A stretch of DNA of 54,335 bases from Solobacterium sp. (GTDB taxonomy: Bacteria > Bacillota_I > Bacilli_A > Erysipelotrichales > Erysipelotrichaceae). Each line of letters opens with the position of its first letter. Within the stretch, counting starts at the first letter, position 1. The DNA is taken from contig JAFUGM010000048.1 of the NCBI GenBank assembly GCA_017469355.1, positions 1 through 54,335 on the forward strand. The letters run 5' to 3'. Positions 34,278-42,264 of the stretch are shown one piece after another. Below the pieces are notes generated by a model. That model did not search any database and was not told the origin of the DNA. It worked only from the letters and a program-made list of their open reading frames with translations. Made by a program: the position numbers and the translations under genes.

Positions 34278-34672
34278 CCCTGGCACCCTGCACATCCCAT
34301 ACTGGCTGGCTGTGACGTAAGAATCACTGCCGTACCATCTGCCATGATCATTCCATTCATTTCATTAATTGGAAGAATGCTTAAGGCAGGAAGCGGAGTA
34401 AACAATTCCGCAAGAATACTGCGAATACTGGCTGGATCATAGAAGGAAGCTGACACATAGATGCGAAGCTGTACCATATCTTCAAGATCCCCTCCTGCTT
34501 CCATACAGACACTCTGCAGTTTCCGCAGTACATAAAAGAGATTCGTACGAAGGTCTTCCCCTGCGGATAAACCATCTTCTTTTAAAGCGTCAACCGAAGA
34601 AAGAAACAGAAAATCCCCGACCTTCAGTCCTTCTGCCAGTTCTGTATGAATGGGTGTTCCAAGATCATTCAT
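34259..34672 (-). CDS. RidA-like (YjgF/Rid family) protein with Cys-rich tail
   Basis: 137 aa. RidA proteins hydrolyse reactive enamines and imines. The Rid fold is recognisable (FLFLSSVDAL, DLRTNLFYVLRKLQSVCMEA, MVQLRIYVSASFYDPASIRS). The Arg that RidA uses to hold the substrate carboxylate, normally in a P-x-R segment, reads PALSILPINEMNG here, so deaminase activity is doubtful. The C-terminus is GCAGCQGCAART, an unusual CxxCxxC tail. ATG 34672 has GAGGA upstream. Confidence 0.8.
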   Translation of the reverse strand: MNDLGTPIHTELAEGLKVGDFLFLSSVDALKEDGLSAGEDLRTNLFYVLRKLQSVCMEAGGDLEDMVQLRIYVSASFYDPASIRSILAELFTPLPALSILPINEMNGMIMADGTAVILTSQPASMGCAGCQGCAART

Positions 34673-34677
34673 AACTA

Positions 34678-34887
34678 TCAATCCTCATAATAAGGTTCAT
34701 CGCGGTCATCGAAATCACTGTCATCAGATTCCTCAAACAGTCCGTAATACCGGTCTTCCCGGCGCTGAAAATAAACTTCACGATGCTGGATTAAAGCGCG
34801 ATAGAAAATCACAAACGCTGCCATGAAACTTACCAGCATCGATATCACCGCAAGCATGTCTCCGAATGTTTCAATCATTCCTAACAT
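34678..34887 (-). CDS. small single-helix membrane protein with acidic tail
   Basis: 69 aa. One N-terminal membrane helix (MLAVISMLVSFMAAFVIFYR), a short basic stretch and a very acidic, Tyr-ending tail (EESDDSDFDDRDEPYYED). GAGGT lies just before the ATG. It lies 12 bp after trmL and 5 bp before the RidA-like gene, so it is part of the operon. Family not recognised. Confidence 0.65.
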   Translation of the reverse strand: MLGMIETFGDMLAVISMLVSFMAAFVIFYRALIQHREVYFQRREDRYYGLFEESDDSDFDDRDEPYYED

Positions 34888-34899
34888 ATACCTCAGTCT

Positions 34900-35394
34900 T
34901 TATAATACGCCCGGTTTGAGCTGTTCGAAAGCGGAAAGTCCTTCATAGTTCATCTGTCTTACCGCTTCATACAGCACAATCGCCACCGTATTTGATACAT
35001 TCAGGCATCTGGCATCTTCTGCCATGGGAATCCGAATGCATCGCTCACGATTCGCTCTAAGAATTTCTTTAGGAATTCCTGTGGATTCCTTCCCAAACAC
35101 AAAATAGATCTCCTGTTCCATGGAATAGGAAAACGAATCAGGCACCTTGTCTCCATAGCGGGTCGTGAAATAATACTCGCCAGGATGTCCAGAGACAAAT
35201 TCCTCCCAGGAGGAATGCACTTCCACATTAACCAGATCCCGATAATCCATGCCAGCCCGCCGCAGATGAGCTTCATCGAGATAGAACCCAAGCGGTTCAA
35301 TCAGATGAAGTTTTGCGTGAAATGCGGCGCAGCTGCGTATGATATTTCCGGTATTCTGAGGAATCTCCGGTTCATAGAGCACCACATGAATCAT
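34900..35394 (-). CDS. trmL: tRNA (cytidine/uridine-34-2'-O)-methyltransferase TrmL
   Basis: 164 aa SPOUT methyltransferase acting on the wobble base of tRNA-Leu. Signatures: VVLYEPEIPQNTGNIIRSCA at the start, then FVFGKESTGIP, CIRIPM and CLNVSNTVAIVLYEA, which form the trefoil-knot SAM site. It overlaps the upstream lit-like gene by 4 bp. Confidence 0.95.
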   Translation of the reverse strand: MIHVVLYEPEIPQNTGNIIRSCAAFHAKLHLIEPLGFYLDEAHLRRAGMDYRDLVNVEVHSSWEEFVSGHPGEYYFTTRYGDKVPDSFSYSMEQEIYFVFGKESTGIPKEILRANRERCIRIPMAEDARCLNVSNTVAIVLYEAVRQMNYEGLSAFEQLKPGVL

Positions 35395-36062
35395 GCGTTT
35401 CTTCCTTTCAGGGATAACAAGGAAATTCCACCGAAGATCACCAGGGTAATAACAATAATCCGCAATACCAGATCAAAGAAGAAACTGCCGGGAAACAGAT
35501 TAATCATGATGGATGTTCTCGGATCAAGAAGCCAGAGATCATTATCGAAGAACAACAGGTGGAAGTTTGTCCAGAAGGCATTGAAATCTGCCAGTGCCCA
35601 GATCGCAATGAATACAATCAGAAGCACTACCATTCCAACTCCGGTGATCCAGCCATCATGAAGCACCGTAAATAACGACTTACGCCCATAGTACATCGCC
35701 CCAAAAAGCAGAATGACCGCCACAATTGCACATAGATTTCTTACGGTTACTGCCCGCTGATAGAGATCACGTACATCTACCATATGAAGCGTTTCCCGCT
35801 CATTGAACACTTCCCGCGTTACACCATTCACTTCAGCTGTAACGACAATGTCATTCCTTGTTTCCCGCAGGTAATCCAGCAATGCCATGGTCGCATTCAG
35901 GTTATCTTCCGCGTTCATTCCGGTATAGGAACTCGTATCATTCTTTTCATATTCCCTGCGGTAGAATCCCTGATTAAAACAGCAGACATCAATTACTGTC
36001 GCTAGAATCGCAACGCTCGCCAGGAAACAGGCCAGAATCGAACAGAGCTTACTCGCCTTCAT
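35391..36062 (-). CDS. Lit-like DUF1461/TIGR01906 membrane protein (lipoprotein intramolecular transacylase family)
   Basis: 223 aa, four membrane helices. The family includes Lit, which moves an acyl chain within the diacylated lipoprotein N-terminus to make lyso-form lipoproteins in some Firmicutes. Conserved-looking points are ETLHMVDVRDLY in the extracytoplasmic loop and FHLLFFDNDLWLLDP before the last helices, each with the His seen in Lit. The window encodes two probable lipoproteins as possible substrates. It overlaps rdgB by 14 bp. Confidence 0.85.
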   Translation of the reverse strand: MKASKLCSILACFLASVAILATVIDVCCFNQGFYRREYEKNDTSSYTGMNAEDNLNATMALLDYLRETRNDIVVTAEVNGVTREVFNERETLHMVDVRDLYQRAVTVRNLCAIVAVILLFGAMYYGRKSLFTVLHDGWITGVGMVVLLIVFIAIWALADFNAFWTNFHLLFFDNDLWLLDPRTSIMINLFPGSFFFDLVLRIIVITLVIFGGISLLSLKGRNA

Positions 36063-36639
36063 TCAGCCAGTTCTCCAGTTTACGTAACGCCTTCCCACGA
36101 TGAGAACGGCGATTTTTTTCTTCAGAGGTCATTTCAGCCGATGTAATTCCTAGTTCAGGAAGATAGAAGATCGGATCATAGCCAAAGCCATTCGATCCCC
36201 TTGGCTCTTTCGCTACTTCGCCATACCAGGTGTCAAAGAATACCTTCGGTTCCTTCCCTGGTGCACACCAGGCAATGGCACAGGCATAGTGACAGGTACG
36301 GTCTTCCGCATCCTGTACAAGTTCAATAATCTTCTGATTCTTAATGTCATAGGAGGTTTCATGTCCCATCCAGCGCGCACTGTGGATTCCCGGTTCTTCG
36401 TTTAACGCCGCAATACAGATGCCACTGTCATCCGCAATCGCTTCAATGCCAAATCGATCGGTCACCGATTGTGCCTTGATTACTGCGTTTTCCTGAAATG
36501 ACGTACCGGTTTCTTCCGGTTCTACTGCTTCGGGAAGATCTGCCAGGGAGAGCACACGATATCCCCTTGGCTCCAACATAGCTTTAAATTCCCGAAGTTT
36601 GCCCTGATTCGTACTTGCGACCGCAATCGTTTTTTCCAT
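36049..36639 (-). CDS. rdgB: XTP/dITP diphosphatase RdgB (HAM1)
   Basis: 196 aa. Removes deaminated purine nucleotides (XTP, dITP) from the pool. Motifs: ASTNQGKLREFK at the start, IADDSGICI for metal binding, and GSNGFGYDPIFYLPE, then NRRSHRGKAL. AAAGGA lies before the ATG. Its start lies 56 bp inside the upstream HD gene. Confidence 0.95.
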   Translation of the reverse strand: MEKTIAVASTNQGKLREFKAMLEPRGYRVLSLADLPEAVEPEETGTSFQENAVIKAQSVTDRFGIEAIADDSGICIAALNEEPGIHSARWMGHETSYDIKNQKIIELVQDAEDRTCHYACAIAWCAPGKEPKVFFDTWYGEVAKEPRGSNGFGYDPIFYLPELGITSAEMTSEEKNRRSHRGKALRKLENWLNEGE

Positions 36640-37606
36640 AGGAGTTTCCTTTCAATCTGACAGAATAATCTTCTGATAAAAACTGTTCCACCTGTGCCCG
36701 ATAGACAGAATGGAAGGAGGACAGCCGCCCCTTCCCCTCCACCAGAGGATCAATATAGCGACGTTTGGCATCGACGATGATGCCATCGGAGTCGGAGACC
36801 GTTACTTCATATAACCCAGTAAACCAGTCCCAGGCATCCTTCAATGCGCTCTTATTCAATTTCTCGATCACTTCCGGTTCGGTTGTATATAAGTCATCCG
36901 GAGTAAGAATGTGCTGCTGTATCGCATCCTTCAATATCCGTGACAGTAATTCCATGCCATAACGGTCATTATTTCCTGAATATACCGCACCGCATAACAG
37001 TGATGCCTCCGCAAAGTGATACGCGATCTCTTCCTGATGAAACGTCAGTTCTTCTTCCCCTGCTTCATTCTCAGTAATAAAGAGATCTTTCACCACAGTT
37101 CCCGAAAAGGATGCAGGCCGAATGCCATAATTCACCGCATTTTCAAGTGTATATTCAAGCCGGTCACAGGAGAGCCCCGGCGCATCGTTATCCGCAATCG
37201 GATACTGATGATAATTCGATACCTGAGAAACCGGAATTCCGACATCCATAAGAATACGCATAAGTACTGGATCCCTGCGGATCAGCTCTTCTGTTTTTTC
37301 CTCTGTGAATTCCTGTTTCAGATAATCGTGATTCATGAAATCCACCACATGGGAAAAGGCAGGCGTAGCGATATCATGATATAACCCCGCAAGTGATGCG
37401 GTAAGATCATGTGTGAAGCGATATACCAGCAGCGCTACATTATATGAATGACGAGCCCGGGAATACCCTGGCATTCCATCAAACATGGGAATGGAGGTAT
37501 AGTTCATCCCACAGTTCATATCAATCTGTTCTAATCGCTTCATCGCCTTGGAACGCATGGATGCCTGAACTGCCTGGGGAGTTAATAACGTCTTGTAAAT
37601 ACTCAT
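36584..37606 (-). CDS. HD-domain metal-dependent phosphohydrolase
   Basis: 340 aa. The HD motif is spread as RARHSYNVALLVYR, YHDIATPAFSHVVDF and DRLEYTLENA, the pattern of dNTPase-like and related HD proteins. The substrate is unknown; location directly before rdgB suggests nucleotide metabolism. The last 18 codons overlap rdgB. The start overlaps the DUF554 stop by 4 bp. Confidence 0.88.
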   Translation of the reverse strand: MSIYKTLLTPQAVQASMRSKAMKRLEQIDMNCGMNYTSIPMFDGMPGYSRARHSYNVALLVYRFTHDLTASLAGLYHDIATPAFSHVVDFMNHDYLKQEFTEEKTEELIRRDPVLMRILMDVGIPVSQVSNYHQYPIADNDAPGLSCDRLEYTLENAVNYGIRPASFSGTVVKDLFITENEAGEEELTFHQEEIAYHFAEASLLCGAVYSGNNDRYGMELLSRILKDAIQQHILTPDDLYTTEPEVIEKLNKSALKDAWDWFTGLYEVTVSDSDGIIVDAKRRYIDPLVEGKGRLSSFHSVYRAQVEQFLSEDYSVRLKGNSYGKNDCGRKYESGQTSGI

Positions 37607-38313
37607 ACACCCAATCCTGCAAGAATCACCGCAATGATTAAGCCAGGAAGCAGGTTTGCGGTTTTAACTGTCTTTCCAAACAGAAGATTGACTCCGACTA
37701 AGGCAATAATCACCGATCCGCAAAGCGATAACGCATTCAGCCCGGCTTCTGTAAAGATTCCCTGAAGGAAAAACGCAAGAATGGTTACCCCACCCTGCAG
37801 AATTCCAACGGGAATAAAGGAAAATACAACTCCCTTGCCAAGAGAGGAAGCCATGACAAGAATAATCACAAAGTCCAGCAATGCCTTGGAAATAAGAATC
37901 GATGGAATCCCATAAATTCCATCTTCAATTGCACCGACAATGGCCATGGCACCGATACATACCGTTAAGGAAGCGGTCATGAATCCTTCCGTAAAGCGGG
38001 AATCCGATTCACTGCCAGTCTTACGCTTCAGATATTCTCCAAATCGTTCCAGCGCCGCTTCAATGTCCAGCCATTCCCCGATGAGACTTCCGATACACAG
38101 CGAAAGAATCATATTTAATGTGCCAACGGTTTCTATTCCTCCATCGGTAATCACCAGCATCTTGCTTAATGCACCGGCAATTCCCAATATGATGACTGCA
38201 GCACCATTTGCCTTGAGAACGGTTTCCCGCACATGTTCGGGAATTTTTGAACCGAACAGAATACCAAGAATTCCGCCGGCGATGATGGCAGCACAGTTAA
38301 TCAGCGTCCCCAC
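37603..38313 (-). CDS. DUF554 membrane protein
   Basis: 236 aa, about seven membrane helices. The start GTLINCAAIIAGGILGILFG, then ETVLKANGAAVIILGIAGAL and SLCIGSLIGEWLDIE, are characteristic of DUF554 (YdfK/YqgA-like). Role unknown. The start is a GTG with GAGGTGA upstream, and overlaps the isochorismatase-family gene by 17 bp. Confidence 0.9.
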   Translation of the reverse strand: MGTLINCAAIIAGGILGILFGSKIPEHVRETVLKANGAAVIILGIAGALSKMLVITDGGIETVGTLNMILSLCIGSLIGEWLDIEAALERFGEYLKRKTGSESDSRFTEGFMTASLTVCIGAMAIVGAIEDGIYGIPSILISKALLDFVIILVMASSLGKGVVFSFIPVGILQGGVTILAFFLQGIFTEAGLNALSLCGSVIIALVGVNLLFGKTVKTANLLPGLIIAVILAGLGV

Positions 38314-38833
38314 CGGTCACCTCAATCTGACAGGAGCGCATGGTTTCAAGCGCCGCAAGATGCTTTTCCGGTGTTACCCCGGCACAGCAGTCCGCATCTA
38401 CCTTAATATCAATTTCCGGCATGGATGCCTTTAACAGCAGTGCATTACTGATCACACAGATATCCGTGCATAAGCCAACCAGTTCCACAGAGATCGGTTC
38501 TTTTTCATTTTCCTGCTTCAAAATCTCCGCAAGTTTTGTTGAACCAAAGGTAGGCTTCGGTACGAAGGTGACTCCGGTAAGGGAATCTCTCAATTCTTCA
38601 TGAATCAGCCATCCTTCGGTTCCTTCAATACAGTGTTCTACCGGAAGGTGTTTTCCTTCATTGGTATTTAGATAGTCACTCTGATGCGTATCCAGAGTCG
38701 CATAAATATGGTCTTTTGGATAAGAGGCAATCTTTTCCTTTACAGCAGGAAGAATCGCAACTGCTTCTGGGGTTCCAAGACTCCCATCCACAAAATCCTT
38801 CTGCATATCCACAACAACAAGTATCTCTTTCAT
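38297..38833 (-). CDS. isochorismatase-family hydrolase (nicotinamidase-like)
   Basis: 178 aa. The catalytic Asp is in VVDMQKDFVDG (residue 9 or so) and the nucleophile Cys in VGLCTDICVISNALLLK; the cis-peptide and Lys regions are consistent with nicotinamidase, which converts nicotinamide to nicotinate in NAD salvage. Metal-binding His of THQSDY and EHCIEG also fit. The ATG at 38833 follows GGAGGGCAAGGG; a -10 (TACAAT) lies upstream. First gene of the operon to YitT. Confidence 0.88.
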   Translation of the reverse strand: MKEILVVVDMQKDFVDGSLGTPEAVAILPAVKEKIASYPKDHIYATLDTHQSDYLNTNEGKHLPVEHCIEGTEGWLIHEELRDSLTGVTFVPKPTFGSTKLAEILKQENEKEPISVELVGLCTDICVISNALLLKASMPEIDIKVDADCCAGVTPEKHLAALETMRSCQIEVTGGDAD

Positions 38834-38916
38834 TACCCTTGCCCTCCAGGGAAATATTGTATCATTAAGGAAGCAGATACACACGAACCGCACACCCCGA
38901 TCTGTTAAATTTCTTC

Positions 38917-38944
38917 TTGCAAAAAGAAAACGTACAGGTATAAT
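38917..38944 (+). promoter_or_regulatory. promoter of tRNA-Gln
   Basis: TTGCAA (38917-38922), 16 bp, TATAAT (38939-38944), 13 bp before the mature tRNA. Confidence 0.75.
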
Positions 38945-38957
38945 AAAACGTGCGTAT

Positions 38958-39030
38958 TGGGGTATAGCCAAGCGGTAAGGCAACTGGCTCTGAACCAGTC
39001 ATTTCGGGAGTTCGAATCTCTCTACCCCAG
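38958..39030 (+). tRNA. tRNA-Gln (anticodon CUG)
   Basis: 73 nt cloverleaf. Acceptor TGGGGTA/TACCCCA with discriminator G; anticodon stem ACTGG/CCAGT enclosing loop CTCTGAA, so anticodon CUG reads CAG; T-arm loop TTCGAAT. No CCA is encoded. It has its own promoter and terminator. Confidence 0.95.
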
Positions 39031-39035
39031 CTCAT

Positions 39036-39056
39036 CCCGGGAAACCGGGTTTTTAT
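39036..39056 (+). terminator. terminator of tRNA-Gln
   Basis: CCCGG-GAAA-CCGGG stem with a GNRA-type loop followed by TTTTTATTTT. Confidence 0.85.
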
Positions 39057-39068
39057 TTTCCTTATCAA

Positions 39069-39776
39069 TTATCCGATCCAGCGGCAGAACTGACGCGGTG
39101 TCATATTCAGCTCTTCCCGAAACGATGATATGAAGTGGCTGGCGGAAGAAAAACATAACCGTTCTGCCACCTCTTCAATGGAATATCCTTCCATAAGCAG
39201 GGTTTTACTGCGTTCTATTTTGCGCATTCTCACATATGCAGAAAATGACAGTTCCATCTCACTGCGGAATTTATGGGAAAGGTAGGAAGCACTGTAATTC
39301 ATCGCCTCTGCTGTTTCCTGTAAGGTGATCTTTTCTTCCAGATGTACTGTCACATACTGCACTACCTGTTCAATCACACTTGAATGAGATCTGTTACGGC
39401 GTCTAGACAGGGAATAATCAATCATATGCAAAGCGACCTTGCGAAGATGTTCCAGAGTGGAAGAAACATCTTCTGCCTGATCAAGCAGATAGAAGTCCGA
39501 AAGCAGTTCCTGATTGATCTCATCTTCTTCGATTCCAGAGGAAATCATGACACCCATGATCTGACAGATGATATATAAGCCCATGGTTTTAAGCGCTTCC
39601 TTGGAGTCCTGATTCATGATGGCAGTCGATGAAAACTCCTTGAAAAAGGACTCAAAAGATTCATATGCCCGAGGATCCAGATTGCGAAGATCCTGGATGA
39701 ACTGATGCTTAATCCTTGCACTGTTAAGGTAGGAAGGCCCCCGGATGGAGATCAGACTGGATAATGTATGTTTCAT
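39069..39776 (-). CDS. AraC-family transcriptional regulator
   Basis: 235 aa. The C-terminal 100 residues are an AraC double helix-turn-helix (ITLQETAEAMNYSASYLSHK, then YSIEEVAERLCFSSASHFIS and the MTPRQFCRW end). The N-terminal 130 residues are helical and not a cupin; ligand unknown. The gene follows an SDR gene, which it may control. The ATG at 39776 has no Shine-Dalgarno and lies 6 nt after a TGGTATTCT extended -10. Confidence 0.9.
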   Translation of the reverse strand: MKHTLSSLISIRGPSYLNSARIKHQFIQDLRNLDPRAYESFESFFKEFSSTAIMNQDSKEALKTMGLYIICQIMGVMISSGIEEDEINQELLSDFYLLDQAEDVSSTLEHLRKVALHMIDYSLSRRRNRSHSSVIEQVVQYVTVHLEEKITLQETAEAMNYSASYLSHKFRSEMELSFSAYVRMRKIERSKTLLMEGYSIEEVAERLCFSSASHFISSFREELNMTPRQFCRWIG

Positions 39777-39782
39777 ATGGCT

Positions 39783-39791
39783 AGAATACCA
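39783..39791 (-). promoter_or_regulatory. extended -10 (TGGTATTCT) of a possible leaderless araC-family promoter
   Basis: The -10 at 39783-39788 (TATTCT) with TG upstream overlaps the T-run of the SDR terminator; the ATG is 6 nt downstream. Confidence 0.4.
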
Positions 39792-39814
39792 AAAAGCCCT
39801 CCCGAAGGAAGGCT
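39790..39814 (-). terminator. terminator of the SDR gene
   Basis: Minus-strand AGCCTTCC-TTCG-GGAGGGCT, an 8-bp stem with one G-U and a UUCG loop, followed by TTTTT. Confidence 0.85.
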
Positions 39815-39821
39815 CAACTTC

Positions 39822-40580
39822 TCAGATCGCAAGATTTCCGCAATCGCAGACAAGCTCAGTACCAGTAACAGGCTTGCTTGCCGGATCACAGAGGAAGAGA
39901 ATACATTCTGCGACCTCAGAAGCTTCAGAATAATGAGGTGCAAGTGGATTGTTGGCTGCCATCGCTGCTTCAATTTCAGGATTCGCCGCAAGATAATCCA
40001 CCAGCATCTGTGTCGCAATTCCACCAGGGTGAACGCTGTTGACACGAATCTTATCTTTCGCAAATACATATGATGCGTGCTTGGTGAGATTACGTACACC
40101 TGCTTTGGATGCGTTATATCCCGCATCATTACCAGTATCTGGTCCTGCCTTGATTCCGCCAATAGAGGAGACATTGACGATGGCGCTGTAGCACCCCTTC
40201 TTCAATACCTCATATCCAAGTTTCATACCCAGGAATACCGAATCAAGATTTGTATTGACTGTAGATTTGAACTCCTCGTAAGAGATGGTCAGAATATCCT
40301 TCTGCAGAATTACTGCTGCGTTATTTACCAGATAATCAATCTCACCGAATTTTTCCTTAATGAATTCCACTAAACGCTGCCAATCCGCTTCTGAACCGAC
40401 ATCCATTGTAAACGGAACATAATGTTCGCCCAGCTCTTCAGCAGCCTTCACCAGCTTGGCTTCGGTACGGCCGATACCGATCACCGTAGCACCTTCTTCG
40501 ATAAACTTAGCGGCAGTCGCATAGCCAACGCCCTGCCCAGCACCGGTTACTACCGCAACCTTGCCATCAAAACGACTCAT
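39822..40580 (-). CDS. short-chain dehydrogenase/reductase
   Basis: 252 aa classical SDR. Cofactor motif TGAGQGVG at 12-19, NNAAV, catalytic Ser in VNVSSIGG and YNASK. GRTEAK after the second strand leaves NAD(H)/NADP(H) preference open. Substrate not assignable; hydroxysteroid and sugar-alcohol dehydrogenases share this layout. GGAGGG precedes the ATG. An inverted repeat at 40656-40682 in its upstream region may be an operator. Confidence 0.9.
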   Translation of the reverse strand: MSRFDGKVAVVTGAGQGVGYATAAKFIEEGATVIGIGRTEAKLVKAAEELGEHYVPFTMDVGSEADWQRLVEFIKEKFGEIDYLVNNAAVILQKDILTISYEEFKSTVNTNLDSVFLGMKLGYEVLKKGCYSAIVNVSSIGGIKAGPDTGNDAGYNASKAGVRNLTKHASYVFAKDKIRVNSVHPGGIATQMLVDYLAANPEIEAAMAANNPLAPHYSEASEVAECILFLCDPASKPVTGTELVCDCGNLAI

Positions 40581-40655
40581 ACATACCCTCCTCTGTCATT
40601 TGAGTCCATAGTAATTCAAAGAATTCTGCAATTAATCACAGAAAACGGTCATAAA

Positions 40656-40682
40656 ATATCAGAATCATGTGATTTCTGATAT
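40656..40682. promoter_or_regulatory. 9-bp inverted repeat between the SDR gene and gltX
   Basis: ATATCAGAA (40656-40664), 9 bp, TTCTGATAT (40674-40682). Perfect dyad in the divergent intergenic region with half-sites about 18 bp apart, close to two helical turns, so it fits a dimeric regulator. The adjacent AraC-family protein or an unlinked factor could bind it. Confidence 0.5.
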
Positions 40683-40750
40683 CGGTTATGAAATGAGATA
40701 ACACTGATTTCTTCAAGATCATACAGGATGAGAGGACATTGGTTCCTTCA

Positions 40751-40779
40751 TTGAGAAGCACATGGGATTGCGGTAAAAT
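40751..40779 (+). promoter_or_regulatory. promoter of gltX
   Basis: TTGAGA (40751-40756), 17 bp, TAAAAT (40774-40779), 33 bp before the gltX ATG. Confidence 0.7.
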
Positions 40780-40812
40780 AAACAGGCAGAAATGAATGAA
40801 GAAGGAGAAATT

Positions 40813-42264
40813 ATGGCTGTTCGTACAAGATTTGCGCCGAGTCCGACCGGATATATGCATATCGGAAATCTCAGAACTGCCCTGTGGGCATATCTGATCG
40901 CTAAGAAAGACCCCGAAGGAGTCTTTATCCTGCGTATTGAAGATACCGATCAAGGCAGACTCGTAGAAGGCGCAACAGATATTATTTATGACACCATGAA
41001 GTCATGTGGTCTCAAACATGATGAAGGACCGGATGTTGGAGGACCAGTTGGCCCATATGTGCAGAGTGAACGGGTTCGCTCTGGACTTTATCTGAAGTAT
41101 GCGGAACAGCTGATTGAACTTGGTGGTGCCCATTACTGTTTCTGTGATGAAGAGACTATTGCGGAGGCGAAGAAGAATTCTGAGGGTGACAGTTTCAAAT
41201 ATGAAGACCCCTGTTCCCATCTTTCCCTCGAGGAAGCAAAAAAACGTGTTGCGGCTGGGGAACCTTATGTCATCCGCCAGACCATCCCCTCAGAAGGGTC
41301 TACCTCCTTTGATGATGAGGTATTTGGTCATATTACTGTAGAGAATTCCATTCTGGATGAACAGGTATTAATCAAGAGTGATGGTTTCCCTACCTACAAC
41401 TTTGCGAATGTCATCGATGATCATCTGATGGGGATTACCGATGTGGTACGAGGAATGGAATACCTTTCCTCTACTCCTAAATACAATCTGATCTACGATG
41501 CCTTTGGCTGGGAGAAACCTCGATACATTCATTGCCCGCCGGTAATGAAGGATGAACATAACAAGCTTTCCAAGCGCAATGGCGATGCGTCCTTCCAGGA
41601 TCTCATGGCAAAAGGTTATATTCCTGAAGCTGTACTGAACTACATTGCGATGCTTGGATGGAGTCCGGAAGACAATCAGGAAATTTTTACTCTGGATGAG
41701 CTCGTGCAGGCATTCAATGTGAAACACATCGGTCAAAACGGCGCAATCTTTGACCCGGTCAAGCTGACCAGCGTCAACGGACTCTGGCTCCGTGGTATGG
41801 ACCTTGACTCCTATTTCAAGATTGCGGAGCCCTATATCCGTGAGGCAGTTACGAAGGATTATGATCTGAAAAAGATTGCGGCTGGTGTTCAGCAGCGTGC
41901 CAATACGCTGGCCGAGATCCCGCCGATGCTGAATTTCTATGATACCTTCCCTGCCTATACCAACGATCTCTATATCAACAAGAAGATGAAGACCGACCCT
42001 GCCGTTGCATTGGAAGCGCTGAAGGCGAGTCTTGACGTATTGAAGGAACAGGATGACTGGAGTCATGATGCCTTACATGACAAGCTCATGGAATTACCCG
42101 CAAAGCTTGGCCGAAAGAACGGCCAGGTACTCTTCCCACTTCGGGTAGCGATCTCGGGAAAACCTTCGACTCCAGGCGGAGCGATTGAAATTGCGGAGAT
42201 TCTTGGCAAAGAAGAGACCTTACGTCGTCTTGAACTATCTATTCAGCAGCTGGAGAACCAATGA
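40813..42264 (+). CDS. gltX: glutamyl-tRNA synthetase
   Basis: 483 aa class I synthetase. The first signature is PTGYMHIGNLRTAL (HIGN variant of HIGH) and the second NKLSKRNGD (KLSKR). No glnS is in the window; in many Firmicutes this enzyme also charges tRNA-Gln with Glu for later amidation. The ATG at 40813 has AAGGAG upstream. tRNA-Gln(CUG) and tRNA-Glu(CUC) lie on either side within 10 kb. It overlaps the following Fem gene by 4 bp. Confidence 0.96.
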   Translation: MAVRTRFAPSPTGYMHIGNLRTALWAYLIAKKDPEGVFILRIEDTDQGRLVEGATDIIYDTMKSCGLKHDEGPDVGGPVGPYVQSERVRSGLYLKYAEQLIELGGAHYCFCDEETIAEAKKNSEGDSFKYEDPCSHLSLEEAKKRVAAGEPYVIRQTIPSEGSTSFDDEVFGHITVENSILDEQVLIKSDGFPTYNFANVIDDHLMGITDVVRGMEYLSSTPKYNLIYDAFGWEKPRYIHCPPVMKDEHNKLSKRNGDASFQDLMAKGYIPEAVLNYIAMLGWSPEDNQEIFTLDELVQAFNVKHIGQNGAIFDPVKLTSVNGLWLRGMDLDSYFKIAEPYIREAVTKDYDLKKIAAGVQQRANTLAEIPPMLNFYDTFPAYTNDLYINKKMKTDPAVALEALKASLDVLKEQDDWSHDALHDKLMELPAKLGRKNGQVLFPLRVAISGKPSTPGGAIEIAEILGKEETLRRLELSIQQLENQ

